From Yarrowia lipolytica (lineage: Eukaryota; Ascomycota; Dipodascomycetes; Dipodascales), in the NCBI RefSeq assembly GCF_001761485.1, contig NC_090770.1, positions 1,860,001 to 1,924,000 on the forward strand: a stretch of DNA of 64,000 nucleotides. The letters run 5' to 3'. Under the pieces are notes generated by a model that was not told the DNA's origin, did not search any database, and saw only the letters and a program-made list of their open reading frames with translations. The translations under genes and the position numbers were made by a program. Shown piece after piece: positions 1 to 11,007 of this stretch; position 1 is the first letter of the stretch; each line of letters opens with the position of its first letter.

Positions 1-1273
1 TCTTCATCTCGAAACCTCTGACTTATTATTAAGTGGAAGAACTGCTTGTACTTGTGCAAGTGGTCCAGCGACCAAGAGACAGTGACGACCTCCGCCTCAG
101 AATCGGCTTAATATTGTCTATTACCTCCTTCTACGGATACCACCAAGAGTCGAATCTCGGGTTTTGTTTCATGCAATTGTTTCATCATTGCGTCTGCTCC
201 CAATTACTTGAACTTTTGTTGAACGAAATCTTCCGAGTCTTCCTTGAAGTTCATCCCGTTCCAGATGTGCTGGAAATACAAAAATTGTAGCATTTTTTAA
301 GCCCAAGATTGACAGAGTATTATTCAGAACAAAAACAACTACGTTGCCTTACAAATTCTCCAGTTGTCGTATTTTTCTGGTGAGTAATTGGCTATTGATA
401 TTGTTGACTTTACTTAGAGTGGCGTTTACCACTAAGTAATTTCTTGGACTAATAACAAAAGAAATGACAGTTCGAAACCCGACTGCGACAAGTCAGGCGA
501 CACAGAAAAGCGGGTTCCACTACAAGTACAGTACATACCGTACGAGTACGAGTAGCGTATAATTCGCCATGCCAATGATATTTACCCATTGTGGTTTCCA
601 TTGAAGGGGTCTGACACCGATAGCTCCATCCCTCAGGACCGATGTAGCCTGTTCGACTTCCAAATCCGCTCCTATATTCCAAGAAAAAAGGCAGATAAAA
701 CCGCCAGGATTTGAAAAGCTCACGTCGATGGAGTCAGTTAAGGGACGAGACCTACAAGAAAAGACGAAACGACAACAGACCTATCACTCCGACAGCAACA
801 GTCACTCGTCTGTCCCTTCTCTACGCATAACAATAACATGTATTACTGTAGATGTACAAGGTCTGGGACGCGGGCGTCGAGCAGAAGCCAGCCACTATTC
901 AACCAAAGAGAACCAGACATGAGAACCAGACGAGCAGCAAAACGAGGTGAGAACGGGAAGATCAAACAAGCCGGCAATAGAACCAGAAAACGGGTGTGGA
1001 CTGAGGAAAAGGGCAAAAGGAGCATCTGGCGCTGGGAGTGGAGCAGAGTTGAACAGGTTCAACAGCTAACTAAGCACATTAAGGTGTGACTTCTCTTCAG
1101 TCTGTTTTTTCCAAAGTCGGTTAGTTTGGTTAGTTTGGTTTGTTCGGTTTGCTCGGTTTGTTCAAATCGATCACTTTGTCCAATTCAAATCGATCACTTT
1201 GTCCAATTCAAATCGATCATTCTGTCCAAATCGATCATTTTGTCCAAATCGATCAGTTCAAGTCGTTCTTCGC
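1..1273. other. Left-edge intergenic stretch
   Basis: No gene is supported here. Positions 1-105 on the minus strand form a short open segment with gene-like codons (GAG, GTC, AAG, TAC, CAG, TTC), but it has no start codon and is too short to call. The right end, just past the BIM1 stop codon, holds a minisatellite that probably lies in the BIM1 3' untranslated region. The rest shows no clear structure. Confidence 0.4.
1163..1258. repeat. Minisatellite past the BIM1 stop
   Basis: About five copies of a 16-23 base unit with core AAATCGATCACTTTGTCC, partly diverged. It is preceded at 1119-1160 by short GGTTAGTTT and CGGTTTG repeats. It lies 15 bases beyond the BIM1 stop codon, so it is likely transcribed in the 3' untranslated region. 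Confidence 0.8.
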
Positions 1274-2137
1274 CTAAAAAACCTCCTCCTCCTCAGGCAC
1301 CTGAAATCCCTCCTCGGTCGAGTACAGAATCGTCTGAATTTCCCGAATCATGCCCTCCACCTGCACCGTGTCCATCTGCTCGGCATTCTCCTGCACCAAC
1401 ACCTCGATTTCGCGCAGCTTGTTGAAGTAAAAGTTGCGTTCCGTCTCGAGACCCTCCAACACCTGCTGATACTCCACCGCGTCTGCCTCCAGAGTGGCAA
1501 TCTGTTGTTGTGCTTTGGCTAGAGCGGCCGACGATGCTTGAGACGACCCGGAGGCACCAGGACGCCGACTGACACTGGCTCGACCCGAAGCCCCCGACAA
1601 ACTTCCAGCTCCGGTTCCGGCTCCGGCTCCAGCGCCAACACCAACCGAGCCCGCGGCCCCCGAAGCCACACTCGGTCGACTTCTCACAACACTGCTCCGA
1701 CCACTGGTCTGAGACTGTACCGAGGTTCTTCCTGACGTGGCATTAGGAGTGGAGCCTGGGGCTGTCGACGGCACCGTGGCGACCCGTCCAGCTCTCCGAC
1801 CCACCGCATCGTACTCCTGACCGCTCCAATTGGCGTCCCAATGCTTCTTGCAATACTGCAAAAACTCCAGATTGTCCTGGAACCGGCACTTGACCAACTT
1901 TTCCACCGGAATCTGCCGGTCGATTTTGTGCCGATTAAACACCCCCTGCAACACCTTGTAATTGTTGAGAAACTCGTACTCCGCCTTGACGTTGAACTTC
2001 ACCTTGCTCATGGGCACATCGCCGTAGATGGAGTCCATAATCTGGCAGTAGATGGCGCCCTTGCCGCACTCCTCCACCTTGGAGATTTCCGTCTGCAACA
2101 GCTCGTTGACCCACTGTACCAGTTCTTGTCGCGACAT
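1274..2137 (-). CDS. BIM1: EB1/Bim1 microtubule plus-end tracking protein
   Basis: A 287-residue EB1-family protein. It binds growing microtubule plus ends and recruits partners for spindle positioning and nuclear movement. Residues 1 to about 105 form the calponin-homology domain, beginning MSRQELVQWVNELLQ and including the conserved KVKFNVKAEYEFLNNYKVLQ block. A linker of about 100 residues rich in Ser, Gly, Ala and Arg follows. Residues 205-265 are the coiled-coil/EBH dimer domain with the family signature FYFNKLR at 236-242. The C terminus is acidic (PEEEEVF), close to the EEY/F tail that recruits CAP-Gly proteins. The length is usual for the family (yeast Bim1 has 344 residues, human EB1 268). 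The start is the first ATG and gives the canonical N terminus. It is divergent from the zinc-finger gene, 3.9 kb away. Confidence 0.96.
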   Translation of the reverse strand: MSRQELVQWVNELLQTEISKVEECGKGAIYCQIMDSIYGDVPMSKVKFNVKAEYEFLNNYKVLQGVFNRHKIDRQIPVEKLVKCRFQDNLEFLQYCKKHWDANWSGQEYDAVGRRAGRVATVPSTAPGSTPNATSGRTSVQSQTSGRSSVVRSRPSVASGAAGSVGVGAGAGAGTGAGSLSGASGRASVSRRPGASGSSQASSAALAKAQQQIATLEADAVEYQQVLEGLETERNFYFNKLREIEVLVQENAEQMDTVQVEGMIREIQTILYSTEEGFQVPEEEEVF

Positions 2138-2271
2138 GTCGTTGAATGGAGTCTGTAATATTACCAGCTGGCTTTTTTTTTGGCGTCTGGTTTGTGTACT
2201 GTACGGTGCAATGTCGTGTCACTCCAGTGAGAAGAGGTGGTGTTTTCGTGTGGTTGCCGGGGCGACACCAA

Positions 2272-2280
2272 ACCTTATAT
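2272..2280 (-). promoter_or_regulatory. TATA-like box upstream of BIM1
   Basis: TATATAAG reads on the minus strand about 135 bases upstream of the BIM1 start codon. The position and sequence fit a yeast TATA element. There is no transcript evidence here. Confidence 0.45.
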
Positions 2281-4137
2281 ACAAACCTTAAAACGCGTAC
2301 GAAAAGAGGGCCCTTGAGACGACCCGCCGACAACGCCGAAGGACGGGGAATGATGCTAGCGGAAAACCGACGCTGGGAGACGATTTTTCAGCCAAATTTA
2401 GGGAGTTGGATTTTTTTGGCCCCACAGATTATGACTAGGGGGAAAATCGCTGAATATCCACGTGATTCGGGATTAAAGGGTATCTTTGGAAACCTGAAAA
2501 TTGGGAGATTCCAATGATATCATGAAAATTGCATTTGGATTGGTTTCCAGGGGAATCGAAATGATATCATCTCTAAATGGAATCTGACAGACGGAGATGG
2601 AACAAGAGATGGGCTCAATGTGTAGATTCGGGGCCCCCAAAAATACTGTTAATTTGTTCCCAATCACGTGGAGAACAAAAATGAATTTTAAACCACCCCA
2701 ATCGATGGAATATCCACAGACTTGGAGACTCCCTGGTGTGAACCTGATTGCTTCTACAAAAGGTGTCAGAACAAAATGTCGAAGAACAGACGGGACACAA
2801 GATATGGGTGAAAAAGTGGGTTATATTTGTCCATGTAGTTCAATCCTGTTGAGCCAGAGTCAATCGGAGCTATATTGGACTCATTCGATCCTGTTTTATT
2901 GATATATACTGATTCAAATTGCCTTAATGGAGGTCTCCAGAGGATTGAGAAGAGATATCAACATCGGGACTTCGATTCGATTCTTCTAGAACATTACTCT
3001 TCCTTACTATCAAGTCTTTGACTTATCTACAAGCCTTGTATCTGGTTTGGTGATGTACTGTATCTACGTAGAACATGTACTGTACTTTGTAGAGTCTTGA
3101 CAGAAATGCCAAGTTGGTATTTTATTGAATAATATTGGTTAAAATGAGACGAAGAATCTATTCCCGTTTAGTCTGAACCGATCGGAATACTCGAGCAAGA
3201 GCTGTAGAGTATCAATGTATTTCCAAAGACACAGAGCAATGTGTAGTTCCATGGAGAGACTCTAGAACTTAACCAATAAGAGAGGAACTGTTTTTCACAA
3301 CTATTTATTTCTGGATTCGAAGAGTAGGACCTTTTATAACCAATATTCAATGTTTTAGACGCCATGTTCACCATCTAAACAGCCTTCAACCAATACGCCA
3401 ATATGAAGAAACCCTGGTAATAACCACGGCTCAAGTAATATAACAAATCACGGTTATCACCAATATCAAAACAGACTGCCGTTAATTTCTTCCCAATAGG
3501 AGCATTACTCAGCTCTATGGACTCACGTTTAGATATGAATCTCTCTGAACACACAAGAATGGTTTTCTGGACTTTAGGGGGTCTCAGAACCAAATAAAGA
3601 TACAATTATAGATAGAAATTGTACAAATAATCCATCCCTGTTGAATCCATCTCACTATCTCCTTTCTTAGTCGTTCTGGAGACCGTTCTTAAAGTCTCCA
3701 TATGTGATCAAACGAGTGATCTGATAATATTGCTGTCCTTTTAGAAATTATTTCATTAGGAAGTGTTTCAGATTCTTCTCGAAATATTTATTTCCATCTA
3801 ATCTCTTGTCAATCGATGCATTTTGAGCGAAAACATATTTATAAATATATAATATATATTATTTTACAATAACCATTTGATTTCGGCTTAAGGACGTGAT
3901 TTTACTTGAACTTTTACTTGATATGGGTCAAACTGTAGTTCAGAAAGAAAAAAGTATAAAAAAAAGTTATATAAAAAAGAAATTAATAGATATTTTCGAA
4001 AATGATTAATGAAACAAATAAATTAAATTTAAAATATAATTAATTAATTTAAAAAACTCACCCCACCAATAAAACACATTCCTTGTACCCGTTCTTTGAA
4101 TCCCCATCACCTGCAACTATCGCCCCATTTTTTCCCG

Positions 4138-4174
4138 TGTCACGTGATCTTACCACGTGATCTTACCACGTGAC
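4138..4174. promoter_or_regulatory. Triple CACGTG (E-box) array
   Basis: Three CACGTG palindromes occur at regular spacing of about 14 bases, each in the context CACGTGATCTTAC or CACGTGACC. CACGTG is the site of fungal bHLH factors such as Cbf1 and Pho4. The array sits mid-way between BIM1 and the zinc-finger gene, so either or neither may be its target. Two further CACGTG sites lie at about 4230 and 4394. Confidence 0.55.
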
Positions 4175-5577
4175 CACCCCTCCCGATTTAATCCGATCCC
4201 CCGCGACTTCCGGGTAAACAGAGTGATCACGTGAGAAGATAAAATATTTTTTAACTCAGACAAAACTATATCCCGCATATATCATGCATAAAACATGCAC
4301 AATGTTTTTTTTTAAAATAAACTCGACAAAAAAGCAGACTGATTCGGCAGGCACAGTCCGGGTAACCGGCGCCTGCGCAGCACGCTCCTGGTCACGTGAT
4401 TTGCTCCAGAAGTCGCGTCGATGTTTTGCTTCTCTTTCTATTCCTTTTTTGGGTAAGTTTATGATTTTTGTGGCTGCCTTTGGCGGCTATTATTCTGGCT
4501 ACTATAGATGAGGTATTTAGAGCTGGTTTGGGGGGATTAAAATTAGAGTGAAAATAAATGAATAAATAAAAAATTGAAAAAATACCAAAAAAACCCAAAA
4601 GAAATATTCCGGAAAAGTCGAAAAAAATCGGGGGAAAAAAAACCAATGCGGAATCTCGTGCAGAGATGCGTTTTCCTGCGGTGGAAACTTGCTGCTGCAC
4701 TTTCATGCTGCGCGAGAGCAACCTGGTTGGCATTTTCTGTGCATGTATATGTGGCTTGTTTTTGAGAGTTTTGTGGATTTTCAAAAATCAGAAAAAAAAA
4801 AAGATAATTAAAGAAAAACGCAGAAAAATTACAAAAATGCACAAAAAAAGCTGGAAAAATATTGTAAAAAACATTTCATCTAACAATTAACATCCCATTG
4901 TTCATTCCACCGCCCATTTCTACTTCTCTAAGTCCAGATGTGTTTTTCTACAAATATATGCACCGCAATTTCTCCGTGCGGGGGTGGCGGGGATGCAGGA
5001 GAAATTGGACTTTTTTTTGGCGGAATAATTGCTCCGAAAAATCGGGAAAAATGGAAAAAAATTGATAGAGCGCTAATCTTGCTGGAGAGAAAAAACTGAA
5101 CATATATTTATTTCATGCTATTTCCAATTTCCGTCATTTTCCAATTCTTCTCATTTTCTCCAAATTGTTCTGTATTTACCACTTTTGCCATTTTTGCCAT
5201 TTTGCCATTATGCCAAATTGTTCACTCGCCCTGTTAGCTCCAAACCCTAACCTTACCGTATTCGGCAAATATACCCTAACCCCGAATCTGTCGCGACTCA
5301 GGTTCCCAAAGGGTAAAAAAATCAAAAAAAAAAAATCCGGACAAAGACTAAAAAAAAATCGCTTATCCACAGATACATTTTGTGTCACCACCTCAGCATC
5401 GTTGAACCTCTGTGCGACCCTATTTGCGCGTCCAAAAACCGACTTTCTACGCCCCCTTGACCTCCGACCGTCCCAAACCGCTCTTTTCGCCACTTGAAAG
5501 GACACATATCTCGCACTTTGGCACCCCGAAACCAGACCTACACCTCCCGAGTGTGACCACGACAGACCGACTGTTGC

Positions 5578-5660
5578 CCCCATTACAGAGCCCGTGTTGC
5601 CCATTACCGAGCTCGTGTTGCCCATTACCGACCCCGTGTAACCACCACCGAGTCCGCGTA
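5578..5660. repeat. GC-rich tandem repeat, leader of zinc-finger gene
   Basis: About three copies of a 24-26 base unit with core CCCATTACCGAGCTCGTGTT. Related degenerate copies recur at 5894-5990 just before the zinc-finger start codon, where the core becomes CAGCTCCGTGACCCATTAC. Confidence 0.7.
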
Positions 5661-5998
5661 ATTCCCGTAATTCCTCCGTGATTACTGTAAGTATCAGGCT
5701 GGGCTAGGATGGGAGCTCAAGTGCATTACTCACACAGAAGAAGAGCGATAGCAGAGGCTTAGTAAAGCAGTCATCGACACTAGTTGCGAGACGACATCAG
5801 TTGCGAGACCGAAATCACCACCACAACCAAAAAAACAACCACCACATCACAAGACCCACCACACTGCGTCTGTCCCCCCCGACATTCCCTCTGTGACCCC
5901 ACTACACCACCTCTGTGACCCCCTACAGAGCCCGTGTGACCCTATTACTCCAGCTCCGTGACCCATTACACCAGCTCCGTGACACTACTGCACTCAGC

Positions 5999-7033
5999 AT
6001 GTCCTACGAGAGTCCCCGACGACGCTCGTCCATAGCCACGACCCAAGGGCCCTTCCCCATCCACCAGCGGGCCCACCATGCCACCAACCTCCACTACTAC
6101 GGCAACCGGCCCGGTGTGGCGGTGGCACAAAGCGTCCCGACCGGTGGCGTCCCCGTGCTCAGTCGAAAGATGGTGGCGCGGCGCATCTCCGAGGGCGAGA
6201 GTGGCCGGCTCAAGGAGGAGCTAAAGTGCGAGGCCTGTGGCAAGGGATACAAGCACATTTCGTCGCTGGCGAAACACCTGTGGGAACATACGCCCGAATG
6301 GAACGTGACCAGTAAGCTGCTCATCAGCAAACACCAGCAAGTGCAGCTTCTGGAGGCGGCTTCGATTCTCGTCAGCATGAACGAGGGCGACGAAGACGAG
6401 CTCGAACCCATGCCTCAGCTGCAGCCTCTGGGTTCTCTTGCTGCCCAGCAACAGCGAGAGCGCGAGCAGCAGCAGCAGCAACAGCAGCAACAGCAGCAGC
6501 ATCAGATTGCACAGAACCAGCTACAGCAGCTGCAAGCCCAGCAGCAACAGCGTGGCGAGCCCATGATGCATTTGCACTCCCCGGGAAGCTACACGTTGTC
6601 GCCTTCTCCAGGCCCTAGTGGACACGTGACTGGCCATGGTCCGGGCGCAAGTCACGGATCGGGCCACGTGCCCACCCCGTCACACCACGTGCCACACAAT
6701 CCCCACGGCGCGGTGTTTGCCCAATCTCCGGCGGCGGCGTTTTCTCCGGCAGGGTTTTCGACGTTTACTCCCACGCCAGGTCGACGGAACTCGCTGCAAT
6801 TTGGCATGAGCACGGTGGCCGAGGACGACGACGATTTCGGCACGTCCAAGAGTCCCCGGGCGTCTGCTCCTCTACCTCCAAGGTTCTCGTCGAGTCTGTA
6901 TGGCTCCAGTGTCAAGGAGGAGGATCGAGAGAGAATGGAGGAGGTTCCTAGTCCGACCAAGAGCGCCAGCAGTCCGGAGAAGTATGGCGATGAGAAGGAT
7001 GATGATGATGGAGTTTTTGGTGAGATGGACTGA
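5999..7033 (+). CDS. C2H2 zinc-finger regulatory protein
   Basis: A 344-residue protein from the ATG at 5999. An in-frame ATG at 5915 would add 28 residues encoded by the tandem-repeat leader, so I prefer the internal start. One C2H2 finger is visible (C77, C80, H93, H97; CEACGKGYKHISSLAKHLWEH), followed by a block HTPEW...KLLISKHQQVQLLEAASILV that resembles an extension I recall from other fungal single-finger proteins. An acidic stretch, a poly-Q run (about residues 156-168) and a long Ser/Pro/His/Gly-rich tail with an acidic C terminus follow, a layout usual for transcriptional regulators. Three CACGTG motifs lie inside the coding sequence (6623, 6665, 6686). The target is unknown and I cannot give a symbol. 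Confidence 0.85.
   Translation: MSYESPRRRSSIATTQGPFPIHQRAHHATNLHYYGNRPGVAVAQSVPTGGVPVLSRKMVARRISEGESGRLKEELKCEACGKGYKHISSLAKHLWEHTPEWNVTSKLLISKHQQVQLLEAASILVSMNEGDEDELEPMPQLQPLGSLAAQQQREREQQQQQQQQQQQHQIAQNQLQQLQAQQQQRGEPMMHLHSPGSYTLSPSPGPSGHVTGHGPGASHGSGHVPTPSHHVPHNPHGAVFAQSPAAAFSPAGFSTFTPTPGRRNSLQFGMSTVAEDDDDFGTSKSPRASAPLPPRFSSSLYGSSVKEEDRERMEEVPSPTKSASSPEKYGDEKDDDDGVFGEMD
6466..6505 (+). repeat. CAG/CAA trinucleotide run (poly-Q)
   Basis: About thirteen CAG/CAA codons, mostly CAG, encode a glutamine run in the zinc-finger protein. Mixed codons suggest selection on the protein rather than recent slippage alone. Confidence 0.85.
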
Positions 7034-7084
7034 TGAGCGCACGAGCACGAGCGCAGCGAGTGGTGCGGTTTTTGGTTCATCTGG

Positions 7085-7166
7085 ATGATTTATCGAGAGT
7101 CAATCGAGAGTCAATCGAGAGTCCAATCGAGGAGTCAATCGAGAGTCTATCAAGAGTGAATCGATC
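7085..7166. repeat. Tandem repeat (ATCGAGAGTCA)n
   Basis: Six or seven copies of an 11-13 base unit, drifting into TATCAAGAGTGA, directly downstream of the zinc-finger gene and probably in its 3' untranslated region. Confidence 0.75.
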
Positions 7167-7607
7167 AATTCATCAATGAGCCTCTCAACGAGCTCACCAA
7201 CACACTCTTCAACTCACGATGCCTCAACGAACTCGTCAACTCGCTACGCTCGTTTATGAGAAGACGAAGAACTCTCGTTGCCTGCTTCTCCCGCGAACTC
7301 ATCCCTCTAGCCCTTCATCAGCGCCGCCTGCCACGTCCCGTGATGGTCGCGAAACAATGCATATATAAACCACATATTTTAATGAGTGTATGAGACGTCA
7401 GAAGTGGAGCGGGCGGAGTGGCAGTAGTCACAGAATCCGACAGACTCATTGAGTAGAGCGAATGATGGTGGTGTCAACCACGGCGTCAGAGGTTTCAGGG
7501 TTCACCAACGGCCCACGGCTGAGTCATCTACAAGAGTCGTCAAGAGCCAATAACGTGACCAGAAGATGAGTCACGTGGCCAGAAGGAGCGAAACACGTGA
7601 CTATCAG

Positions 7608-7680
7608 TCATGGAATTCACGTAAGTCATGGAATCACGTGAGTCATGGAATCGCGGAACCACGGACTAACAGCATGGAAT
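7608..7680. repeat. AGTCATGGAATCACGT repeat
   Basis: Three to four copies of a 16-17 base unit, AGTCATGGAATCACGT and variants, one carrying CACGTG. GTAAGT, GTGAGT and CTAACAG also occur within it, mimicking a 52-base intron, but no flanking coding sequence supports splicing. Confidence 0.65.
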
Positions 7681-8101
7681 CGTGGACCAACATGACGCGA
7701 ATCAGTATTCAATGTTAGACCGTGCAGATCAGGTATCAGGCTGCGACAAGGTAAGTGAGTGTTTCGCTCTGGAGTACTGTTGTTGAGAGTTGTAGCGGCG
7801 TATTGAGTGTCCTAGAGTAGCGTGGGGTAGTCAGAGGTCTTAGAGATAGAAACGTCAGTATCACTGAATAGTCAGCGGTATTCTCGACGGTATCTTCGAG
7901 CTGGGTTTATCGGAACTCTTCACATGAGTTGAATCATCGTCAGTCCGCTCTATACCATACATTTGGTATCCAGCGACAGTAGCAGTCTCATTTCGAGCCA
8001 GGTCCGCAGATCTGTCCAATGACATCTCCAGAGTGGAGACCGAAGAGAGCAGGTTACCATCAGCCAAGCTATGACCAGCGGGTATCATCAAGAGGTCCCA
8101 T

Positions 8102-8162
8102 AACCAACATGTTTTAACCAACATGTCTTAACCAACATGTCTTAACCAACATGTTTTAACCA
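8102..8162. repeat. 15 bp tandem repeat, AACCAACATGTCTTA
   Basis: Four nearly perfect copies; the only variation is TCTTA versus TTTTA. Confidence 0.85.
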
Positions 8163-8321
8163 GACTATCACTCCACCATTGCTCAGACCATGAACGGTGT
8201 AGAGAGTTGTAGACAGCCAATGGACAACTGGTCGACAACTGGAAAGGGTCCTTGGCAATCCACCATTCAATTACTCCAGTCTGAGTACTGGCCACGTCGA
8301 AGATGGTCTTTTCAATGTTGT

Positions 8322-8452
8322 AGAGGTGAGTTGATGTAGATGAGGTGAGTTGATGTAGATGGGTAGATGAGGTGAGTTGATGTAGATGAGGTGAGTTGAT
8401 GTAGATGAGGTGAGTTGATGTAGATGGGTAGATGAGGTGAATTGATGTAGTG
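8322..8452. repeat. GATGAGGTGAGTTGATGTA tandem repeat
   Basis: Six to seven copies of a 19 base unit, with an extra GGGTAGAT inserted in two of them, which makes a higher-order period. Confidence 0.85.
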
Positions 8453-10515
8453 AGGCGTCTTCAATGGTTTTCAAAGACGTTCAGGAACATCAAATGATCC
8501 TCATGGCCCTTGCCTCCAACACCAATTGCAAACACCAATTGCCCCGCTCGTCGGTCCTCAATGATATCAACAGGACAAACTCCTCCTCAACTTGTCATTG
8601 CGGGTTTCAACCGCACCAAATCGTCCTTGACGCCATTGAAAGAGCTTAGAACATTGATCACCACCGCCCCGCCAATAACGCATGTCTCACTTTAGCGTGA
8701 TGCCTCAGCGCAACTGTCTCTTTCTCAGTGTCTTTGAGCCTCCAAAAAGACCCCAAAACGACGCCAAAAACCGCCGGAGAAACGCAACCCGCCCCGAGTC
8801 ACCCGCGACACTCCCGAATCCGCCTCCCACAACCCTCAGCCCGCCCTGTCACGTCCCCACCCCAGAGTCACCAATCAAGGCACGTGTTGCATCATCGTGC
8901 ATTGCCGGGGAGGGAAAGACCACGACAAGGGTCCAAAAGTGGTCCAATCGGAAATTAAAAGATATCACTAGAACCGCAGAACGCCAAGGATTCCAAAACC
9001 GCTTTTAACATCCAAAAAAACCCCCTCCCACAGAAACTGACATGCTCCACCTTTCTCACCATCGTCGACTTTAACTTCACAACTCATGCACTGCACTGCA
9101 CCTTTAATTCGGCGTAAAAAGAGGTTATGAGTGGAAGCGAAGGGTCACGTGATGGAGGAGGAAATGTGGGAAGCGGTTGTTTGTTGATTTTTGTTGATTT
9201 GCGCAGACTTTCAGAACGAAATTGCTGATTTCCGACTGTCGATTTTCGCCGACTGTCGATTTTCGCCGACGTCGACTTCATCTTGTCACTTTTCAACTAA
9301 CTCGTCAACAAAAAATGCTTCTTGCCAACAAAATCCAAGTAATACGGTCTTTCTCAAATCCCCCCAAAGCTGCTTCAAAACTGCTCCAAAACTGCTCCAA
9401 AAGATTCCAACTCACAAGATGAACTTTTCCTCCTGTCCAGACACTCGGGGATTCCACGTGACCCGTTCAACTCCGTCACGTGAGTCGATGTGCAGCTTGT
9501 CGTTCGGTTCGTCCGTCTCGAACCACCTCGAATGTCGATCGTCGAACGTCGAACGTGGAACCACGTCGACTTCGAACAACGTCGGACGTCGAACCACCAA
9601 GTCGTCATCTCGTCGAGATGAGACCAAATTCACCAGTTGAAGTATGCAGCCAAAAGTACGACCCCAACTAGTGGTGCATTAGTGCGGTTTTATAGGTGGG
9701 GTAAAAGTGGCTGTTTGGGCCCAAATACGGATTTTGAAGACATATTTGGAAAGATACCGATCCGAGTAATCCAAATCTTCTTTCGGATCCCCGATTGGTC
9801 CATTATTCGCCAAGTTAGATGCGAATCCACCTTCTCCATCTAGTGCAACATTGAGACACTAATGGACCTTAGTGCAACCTGCCAATTCATGTCGCTTGTG
9901 AATGGAGCCAATCTGGAGACAAATATGAGCCTGGTGTTTGACTTCAACGGTGACTTGTATTCATTGAGGAGAGGAGTGGTTGGAACCTCTTATCTCGATT
10001 GGCCATTGAGCAAAACGGGTTGGTGTCGTCAATAAAGGGAGAAAGAATACAGACACTTTTCTGTCTCATTAAATGCAGATAATTGCAGCTGGAATTCAAG
10101 TTTTGGTCTTTCAAAAGATCCTTCTCGTCCCGTTGTAGCCAAAATGGACAGTGGTAAGAACGGCGCCATTGAAAGTTCATTCTGGAGACACCATCGAGTC
10201 ACGTGTCTGGTCGGACTTTTCAGAAACGTTTTTAATGTATGTTTAATGTCAATTTTATGTCAGTTAATCACCATTTTTGAGCCTCCAGACCTGTGCCATG
10301 ATTATCGTACGGTTTGGAGGAGTATTTTTGTTCTACTTGTAATTTGTTGCAACATTTGTTAAGAAAATACTGGACTGGGGGGTCCTATTTCGGTGCTGGA
10401 AGATGGAATCGAGATGATATATATATGAGAGGGTGCAAAATGGATATATTCTTACCAAGGAATTGTTGGTGGACTTTTGAGCAGTACTAAAAATCGAGTT
10501 GAGACTAGTTTGTGG

Positions 10516-10616
10516 AGGGATTTGTTGACATTTTCACGGAGATTTGTTGACGTTTACTTAGAGATTTGTTGACGTACTCGGACATTTGTTGACGTTTACT
10601 TAGAGATTTGTTGTAG
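10516..10616. repeat. GATTTGTTGACGTTTACTTA repeat
   Basis: Five imperfect copies of a unit containing ATTTGTTGACGT; two longer copies share TTTACTTAGAGATTTGTTG. Confidence 0.7.
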
Positions 10617-10926
10617 AGCACTTTGATTGAGTGGATGATTAGTGCCGCCGTTAGTTGGGCTAAAACAAGGATATATGGACATAATCAGGTCCATATTGTA
10701 TATGAAAGTCGCGGAACAAAAGGTGATAGCAGTACAACTTCTTTTCCAGACGAAAATGTCTCATATCCGAACTTGGAGTAATGCTGGTGACACTTGAAAC
10801 ACTCACACTGAATCCATGTCCCGAAAGTCCACTTGGAAAAGCAATTTCTCATATTTTATTTGATAAAGTGATAAAAATCGACTGAAATATCTCAATCAAA
10901 CTACTATCAATCTGATATCTCTTGCA

Positions 10927-11007
10927 GAACAGGTTCTGGGGAATTCTTAGAACAGGTTCTGGAGAATTCTTAGCACAGGTTCTGGAGAATTCTTAGAACA
11001 GGTTCTA
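10927..11007. repeat. 24 bp tandem repeat, ACAGGTTCTGGAGAATTC
   Basis: Three and a half near-identical copies of a unit of about 24 bases (ACAGGTTCTGGRGAATTCTT plus AGA). Confidence 0.85.

Larger units (their letters stand above)
2138..5998. other. Divergent intergenic region, BIM1 / zinc-finger gene
   Basis: This 3.9 kb stretch separates two divergent starts. It holds a TATA-like box for BIM1, a very A+T-rich segment at about 3780-4060, a triple CACGTG array at 4138-4174, homopolymer-rich sequence at 4540-5130, and GC-rich tandem repeats at 5578-5660 and 5894-5990 leading into the zinc-finger gene. A GTAAGT at 5688 could be a splice donor in the 5' leader, but no CTAAC branch point with AG follows before the ATG. 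The open frames here are random or low complexity. Confidence 0.5.

Noticed and set aside
5225-5285. CCCTAACC motifs resembling telomeric repeats
   Set aside because: Only two isolated copies and not the repeat expected for this yeast; insufficient.
7621-7675. GTAAGT...ACTAACAG resembling a 52-base intron
   Set aside because: Lies within a short tandem repeat with no coding sequence on either side.
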